DNA of 25,899 nucleotides. It comes from DAOVRL01 sp964459805. GTDB lineage: Bacteria; Planctomycetota; Phycisphaerae; Sedimentisphaerales; Anaerobacaceae. The stretch's first letter is position 1. Every line of letters starts with the position of its first letter. The notes under the pieces are model-generated. The model was not told where the DNA came from and searched no databases. It saw nothing but the letters and a program-made list of their open reading frames with translations. A program made the translations under genes and the position numbers. The stretch is from NCBI GenBank assembly GCA_964459805.1, contig CAYWOD010000019.1, forward strand, positions 1-25,899, given 5' to 3'. Shown here piece after piece: positions 21,671 through 25,899 of the stretch.

Positions 21671-23776
21671 TCAAAAAAGTGACTCAGCCCCCACGTGAAC
21701 AATCGTCAGTGAGTGGGGCGGCAGGTTGACGGTGCCTTTGTTGAATGTCAGCTTCACCTCTTTCGGCGCCACCCGGTCGGGATGCTCGATGTCGTTGTAG
21801 GCATCGGGTGACTCGCCGGTGAGGACCATCGCGTTGTATGTGCCATCAAGCGGCCTCTCTTTCATGCTGACGGTGCAAGCGACGTTTTCCGAAGGGTGGC
21901 GGTTCACCAGGGCGATGGCCCAGCGCCTGCCCGATTCGTCCACGGTGGCGATGGCATCCATCACCGGAATGCTCCGGTTGCCATGCCTGAGAGTCCCGGC
22001 TTTGAGGTCGAGTTGGCCGACGCGTGCTTCCAGCTCGTTGGCATACATCGCCATGGAGTGAAAATGCGTCCGCTTGACAATCCCCTTGGGATGAACGAAG
22101 AGCGGTCCCCGCGTGTTCACGATCGGCGCGATATTGGCCATGCCGACATCTTCGGCGTGCCGCAAACAGGCATTGAAGAACGAGGCGGAAAACAGCGTGT
22201 CCGCCATCGTGTACTGGGATGCGATGTCGTTCTTGTCACGGGCCTTCACCAACTTCGTGACCTCGGGATTGGAGTAGTTTTGGACCGTTTTACGCGGGAA
22301 GCCCGGGTGATGCCAACCGCGCAGATTCCACTCGTCGAAGGCGATCTTGATCCGGCCCCGGTAGCCGGATTCCTCGAGTACGCCGGCGAAGCTGGCAATG
22401 GTCTGCTCCGGACGTTCAGAATTCATGATACAGGTCAGGTAATCGGGCATATTGTTCTTCTGCCAGAGAGGTAACCAGTAGGCATGGATTGAGATGTAAT
22501 CCAGGTATGGTCCGGCCATCTTCAGCAGGGGCAACGTCCATTCCCGGGAGGGCCTCGCGGCGGCAGACAATTGGATTTGTGGATCCGCGGCCTTCATTGC
22601 TTTTGCCGCTTCCAGGACCAGCGGCGCCCACTGCTCGATGGGCTTGTATCCGATTTCATGTCGGCCCCAATTCTCGTTGCCGATGCTCCAGATATTGACA
22701 TTTTGCGGCTTGGCATGCCCGTTATCTCTGCGCATTTGCGCGTATTTGCCCGTCGTTGCGTTGCAGTACTCGACCCAGTTTCTCATTTCCTCGACGGTGC
22801 CGTTACCGGCGTTGTTGCAGATATAGGGCTGGCATCCGATGAGACGACAGAGTTTGACGAACTCATCCGTGCCGAAGGTGTGGGGCTCGATCACGCCCCA
22901 GGCCATGTCATCGGTCGGTTTGCGCTCCTTTCCGACGCCGGCTTCCCAGTGGTAGCCGCTCACATAGCAACCGCCGGGCCAGCGGACAACGGGTGTTTTC
23001 AACTCCTTTAACGCAGCAACGACATCCTTGCGGAATCCGTCTTTGTCGGAGAGCGGCGAACCGGGGTCGAAGACACCACCGTAGATCTGGTGGCGAAAAT
23101 GCTCGAGGAAGCCACCGAAGATCATCGGGCTGTACGGTTTGGACGCGGTATCGGTATTGATGGTAACGGTTGCCTCGGTTTCAGCAGGCGGAGTTTCAGC
23201 CGGTTGTAGGGTCACGTCGTCGTACCAGGCCTGTCCGGTCGATCGTCCCCAACCGCCAAAGAGGCAGTTGATTTCGAGTTCGGCCGCTTCAGCTTGGAAA
23301 ACGGTGGATACTCGGGTCCATTCCTTGGTCCCGGAGACCGCAGCCGTCCTGACCGCCTGCATGTTCTGGATGTTCAGCAGAGCACCGCGGGCGCCGCGGA
23401 CATCTTTGGTCTTGATCCATCCCGAAAGCCGGTACCAAGCGTTGGGCTTGACGGTTACTGTCGTTGTCCACGCGGCATCGGCACCTTTGGCGGAACCGAT
23501 AGAGCTACAGTGCTCGCCGGTCCGGCCCGGTGATTCGTTATTCCACCGGGCATCGTCTTTCCCGGCCCAGGCCCGGGACGCCCACCCCTGAACGGCGTCG
23601 GGCGTTCTTTCTTCGAACGATGGATTCGGCAGAAGATTCGCTGGCGGCTTCGGCGTTTCCTCGGCGACAGCAATAGTCGCGTGGTTTGCCGTCGGTTGCT
23701 GCACCGCCGCGGCGCAACACAGAATGCCGGCCAGTGCAGTTACGCTAAGAATCTGAGAGCGGTTCGCTTTTTTCAT
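21671..23776 (-). CDS. GH51 alpha-L-arabinofuranosidase with N-terminal carbohydrate-binding domain
   Basis: A 701-residue protein from the ATG at 23774-23776 (GAGGAAA upstream, signal peptide MKKANRSQILSVTALAGILCC); an 80-codon open extension upstream overlaps the previous gene and is not used. Residues 47-192 form a CBM4/9-like jelly roll (LLPNPSFEERTPDAVQGW, WYRLSGWIKT, GQAWYDDVTLQP). Residues 205-701 are the GH51 barrel and C-terminal sandwich: GGFLEHFRHQIYGGVFDPGS, VVRWPGGCYVSGYHWEAGVG, acid/base E368 in IWSIGNENW, nucleophile E482 in IAFDEWN. It removes terminal arabinofuranose from arabinans, arabinoxylans or arabinogalactans, here probably outside the cytoplasm. It is 58 bases after the GH140-like gene. 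Confidence 0.92.
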   Translation of the reverse strand: MKKANRSQILSVTALAGILCCAAAVQQPTANHATIAVAEETPKPPANLLPNPSFEERTPDAVQGWASRAWAGKDDARWNNESPGRTGEHCSSIGSAKGADAAWTTTVTVKPNAWYRLSGWIKTKDVRGARGALLNIQNMQAVRTAAVSGTKEWTRVSTVFQAEAAELEINCLFGGWGRSTGQAWYDDVTLQPAETPPAETEATVTINTDTASKPYSPMIFGGFLEHFRHQIYGGVFDPGSPLSDKDGFRKDVVAALKELKTPVVRWPGGCYVSGYHWEAGVGKERKPTDDMAWGVIEPHTFGTDEFVKLCRLIGCQPYICNNAGNGTVEEMRNWVEYCNATTGKYAQMRRDNGHAKPQNVNIWSIGNENWGRHEIGYKPIEQWAPLVLEAAKAMKAADPQIQLSAAARPSREWTLPLLKMAGPYLDYISIHAYWLPLWQKNNMPDYLTCIMNSERPEQTIASFAGVLEESGYRGRIKIAFDEWNLRGWHHPGFPRKTVQNYSNPEVTKLVKARDKNDIASQYTMADTLFSASFFNACLRHAEDVGMANIAPIVNTRGPLFVHPKGIVKRTHFHSMAMYANELEARVGQLDLKAGTLRHGNRSIPVMDAIATVDESGRRWAIALVNRHPSENVACTVSMKERPLDGTYNAMVLTGESPDAYNDIEHPDRVAPKEVKLTFNKGTVNLPPHSLTIVHVGAESLF

Positions 23777-23834
23777 GTTATTGCTTTCCTCTTGGCAACA
23801 AAGCAATATTATAACGATACTTTTCATCCTATAC

Positions 23835-25472
23835 CTATTTCTTAACACGTTCCAAAACCAGCACCCAATCCTGCGGGGACGGAACGTTCTTTTTGAAACC
23901 AATGGGCTTTGCCGTCTTGTCGTCGGCTTTGGCGCCGGCCTTGATCGTGCCCTGGTCAAATTTCCGGCCTGTAGCCGGATCAAAATAGTAGGCATGCCAG
24001 TTAACACTGGGGTCAAGGTTCTTCACTGCCGGACCGCTCCAGTTATAAATGTTGCGTCGCGGCATGTAGATGATTCGTACTTCGCCGGGAATTCCGGCGG
24101 CAAAGCAGCCATCTTCGACCCATTCGGGATGCGACTCGAACCTTGACCAGGGATACTTTTCCAGCAGTTTCTTGCCGAGTCCGAGTTGGGTTGAACCGGG
24201 GTAGTTCATCCCCTCCTTCCACGTTGTCCAGTCATAGACCCGCTTGAGGCCGGGATCGCCTTCCATGCTTGCGTGCCAAACCCCGGCCGCGCCGTAGGTG
24301 AGTCCGGCGGATCCGCTGAGCATGCTGGACCAGAAGACGTATCGCTGCACGTCGGCGAAGCCGGTTTGCATATGCCCCTCGTAGCTGTGCTCGCCGATCA
24401 CGACGGGCATGGCGGGCTGACGATTGTAGGCGGCCTTGAGTTTGGGGATCACGGTGTTCGCGGCGGGCCAGCCGCCGTGCCCGGTCTGGAGCATGTCGAA
24501 TGAAATGACGGTTTCATCGGTCACCCGTTTGCGACCCGAGTCGAAGGGATGTATCGTGGACGGACGGCGATACGGGTCGGTCTTCTGAACGTACCTTGCC
24601 ATCTCTGTCCATTGGGGTCCGCCCGATTCCCCTCCTATAATCCAGATCGTAGGATAGGCGCCGTAGCGTGCAATTAGGTTCCGCCAATGCCGCTTGATGC
24701 CGGCGACTCCAGCCATCGCCATCCCGTTGCAATCCCGTCGTCCCCAACCGCCGACGATCGCAGGGACGATTCCCGCATCAACCAGATGTTTGATACGACG
24801 GTCCGCGTAATCGAAGTACCTGGGATTAACAACGCTGAAATCCTTGGTCTCGTACGGCTTGCCGCCTTCGTTTTCCCAGCGTGGTTCAAACACCCCTTCG
24901 TCGGGGTAAACGCCGCACACAATCTGAACGACGGAAAATCCCTTGGCCTTGCGGTCAGCCGTGAGTTCCTGGAAACCTTCCCACGTCATCCGCTTGCAGA
25001 GGCATTTCCACCACGTGTCGCCCAGCCAGAAGAACGGCGTGCCGTCGGCGTGCTCAAAGTGACGCTGATTCTTGCTCACGCGGATCTGACCATGACGGTA
25101 TAAAGGGTTCTGGCCCTTGTAGGGGGCCACCTCAATCTTTCCTTCCACAGCGTGGAGCTTTTCGTTCGCGTTATCCGAGCACTCCGTACGGAAAGTGTGC
25201 AGGCCTAGAGCACTCGAAGCATAACGCAAACACCACCGGTTGCCGCCGGCCCAGAACATCGGCACCCGCAGTTTGTTGCCATCCGGCTGCGTAACCACAG
25301 CATTGAGTTCTATTTCCACGAACGGGTTCTTATACGTCTTGGCGGAAACCAGGGCCACTTCCGCAACGCGGTTGGCTTCGACTTTCGAGAGCTCGGCCGC
25401 CCGAGCAACCAACGTACTACTGACAACCAGCACTGCTGTCACAATCCATCTCTGTAATTTTTTTACTCTCAT
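23835..25472 (-). CDS. Secreted apiosidase-like (DUF4038/GH140-like) glycoside hydrolase
   Basis: A 545-residue protein with a signal peptide (MRVKKLQRWIVTAVLVVSSTLVARA). Residues 28-120 are a DUF5060-like beta-sandwich (NPFVEIELNAVVTQPDG, GLHTFRTECSD). Residues 125-450 are a (beta/alpha)8 barrel of DUF4038 type: RVSKNQRHFEHADGTPFFWLGDTWW, RKAKGFSVVQIV, acid/base candidate E282 in IWIIGGESG, nucleophile candidate E361 in PVVIGEHSYEG. The C-terminal 85 residues form a small sandwich of the kind called 'putative collagen-binding domain' (IYMPRRNIYNWSG, AYYFDPATGRK). Family GH140 removes apiose from rhamnogalacturonan II, but many relatives act on other glycans. It is the first complete gene of the run. 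Confidence 0.85.
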   Translation of the reverse strand: MRVKKLQRWIVTAVLVVSSTLVARAAELSKVEANRVAEVALVSAKTYKNPFVEIELNAVVTQPDGNKLRVPMFWAGGNRWCLRYASSALGLHTFRTECSDNANEKLHAVEGKIEVAPYKGQNPLYRHGQIRVSKNQRHFEHADGTPFFWLGDTWWKCLCKRMTWEGFQELTADRKAKGFSVVQIVCGVYPDEGVFEPRWENEGGKPYETKDFSVVNPRYFDYADRRIKHLVDAGIVPAIVGGWGRRDCNGMAMAGVAGIKRHWRNLIARYGAYPTIWIIGGESGGPQWTEMARYVQKTDPYRRPSTIHPFDSGRKRVTDETVISFDMLQTGHGGWPAANTVIPKLKAAYNRQPAMPVVIGEHSYEGHMQTGFADVQRYVFWSSMLSGSAGLTYGAAGVWHASMEGDPGLKRVYDWTTWKEGMNYPGSTQLGLGKKLLEKYPWSRFESHPEWVEDGCFAAGIPGEVRIIYMPRRNIYNWSGPAVKNLDPSVNWHAYYFDPATGRKFDQGTIKAGAKADDKTAKPIGFKKNVPSPQDWVLVLERVKK

Positions 25473-25546
25473 TTATCTATTTCCCTTTCTTTTATGACAT
25501 TTGGTGTTTTCTTCATGTGAATTCCTTTCGCTAACGTTGTCGCCAA

Positions 25547-25899
25547 TTATTTAGAGCCGCCATTTATCAATTCTGGGTATCGATGCTTGATTATCGCCTG
25601 TTCATCGGCGTTCAATTGTCCGATAGGAATTGGTTTATCCTGTGGTCGGATTCCCTTCTGGTTAAGTCGGTTGAGCAAGCTCCAATTGCGGATGTGTTGA
25701 CCTGGTTTCGGGTCGGCGGGCTCCTGGGCCTTGAGGTCATATCGGGTGAAATCGATGAGTTTTTCGGGGGTATTGGCTTTCCAGTTCCTCAAAAGGGCCA
25801 GTCGAAAATCTTTGTTCATAAACCATCGAATTTCCATATCAGGGTCTTCACCATGAGCTACATCGCGTGACGTTTCAATCTGATTGACGCGCACTACGG
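25547..25899 (-). CDS. C-terminal part of an unidentified gene, cut by the window edge
   Basis: The frame is open from the stop at 25547-25549 to the last base, with at least 117 codons. A GTG at 25892-25894 could be a start but has no room to show a ribosome site, so the gene most likely continues beyond the window. Visible sequence: DMEIRWFMNKDFRLALLRNWKA, LIDFTRYDLKAQEPADPKPGQHIRNWSLLNRLNQKGI, and a C-terminal LNADEQAIIKHRYPELINGG. It is hydrophilic with no membrane segment. I do not recognise the family. It ends 74 bases before the GH140-like gene and is probably in the same operon. Confidence 0.65.
   Translation of the reverse strand, partial: VVRVNQIETSRDVAHGEDPDMEIRWFMNKDFRLALLRNWKANTPEKLIDFTRYDLKAQEPADPKPGQHIRNWSLLNRLNQKGIRPQDKPIPIGQLNADEQAIIKHRYPELINGGSK

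Noticed and set aside
23669..24016. 80-codon N-terminal extension of the GH51 frame
   Set aside because: It overlaps the end of the GH140-like gene, and a signal peptide with a ribosome site begins at 23776.

Overview
The window looks like a chromosomal segment of a planctomycete, most likely class Phycisphaerae. This is inferred from content: an HzsA-related protein with two CxxCH motifs, Tat-exported sulfatases, a secreted GLUG-repeat protein ending in a single dockerin-like calcium loop, and large secreted FAD oxidoreductases with carbohydrate-recognition modules. Nearly all large genes lie on the minus strand. Recognisable sigma70-type promoters (TTGACA/TATAAT with 16-18 bp spacing) precede several of them. 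No tRNA, rRNA or CRISPR array was seen.

Region 1 (1-3136): the tail of a plus-strand gene converges on a 975-residue HzsA-related secreted protein. Region 2 (3137-3925): a gene-free stretch with an inverted-repeat element, forward promoter-like sites and two related forward terminator hairpins, which could encode a small RNA. Region 3 (3926-7940): an unknown 248-residue protein; a plus-strand pair (a DUF3800 protein and a candidate BECR-type nuclease) with its own promoter; a structured intergenic with a near-consensus promoter pointing back into that pair; and a solitary TerL-like ATPase/nuclease whose reading frame has absorbed a dispersed repeat. This is the most accessory-looking part.

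Region 4 (8522-13656): a 1272-residue FAD oxidoreductase fused to a hydrolase-like helical domain, with what reads as a circularly permuted F5/8C (discoidin) domain inserted in it. A LacI-type operator lies in its leader. Next is a GLUG-repeat secreted protein. Region 5 (13657-16730): a second copy of the inverted-repeat element, then a minus-strand run of DUF6941 protein, putative antitoxin, RelE/ParE-type toxin and Tat-exported sulfatase.

Region 6 (16781-25899): a probable degradation operon read leftwards: an unknown partial gene, an apiosidase-like (GH140-like) glycosidase, a GH51 arabinofuranosidase, a Tat-exported FAD oxidoreductase, a beta-propeller glycosidase and a second sulfatase. 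Together these would strip sulfate, arabinose and other side groups from a complex, possibly sulfated, polysaccharide outside the cytoplasm. The sulfatase is flanked by scars: an rsmI C-terminal fragment upstream, a truncated copy of the GH140-like gene's leader downstream, and a shared 26-bp motif on both sides, suggesting it arrived by recombination. All functional statements are from reading the sequence; no database search was run.
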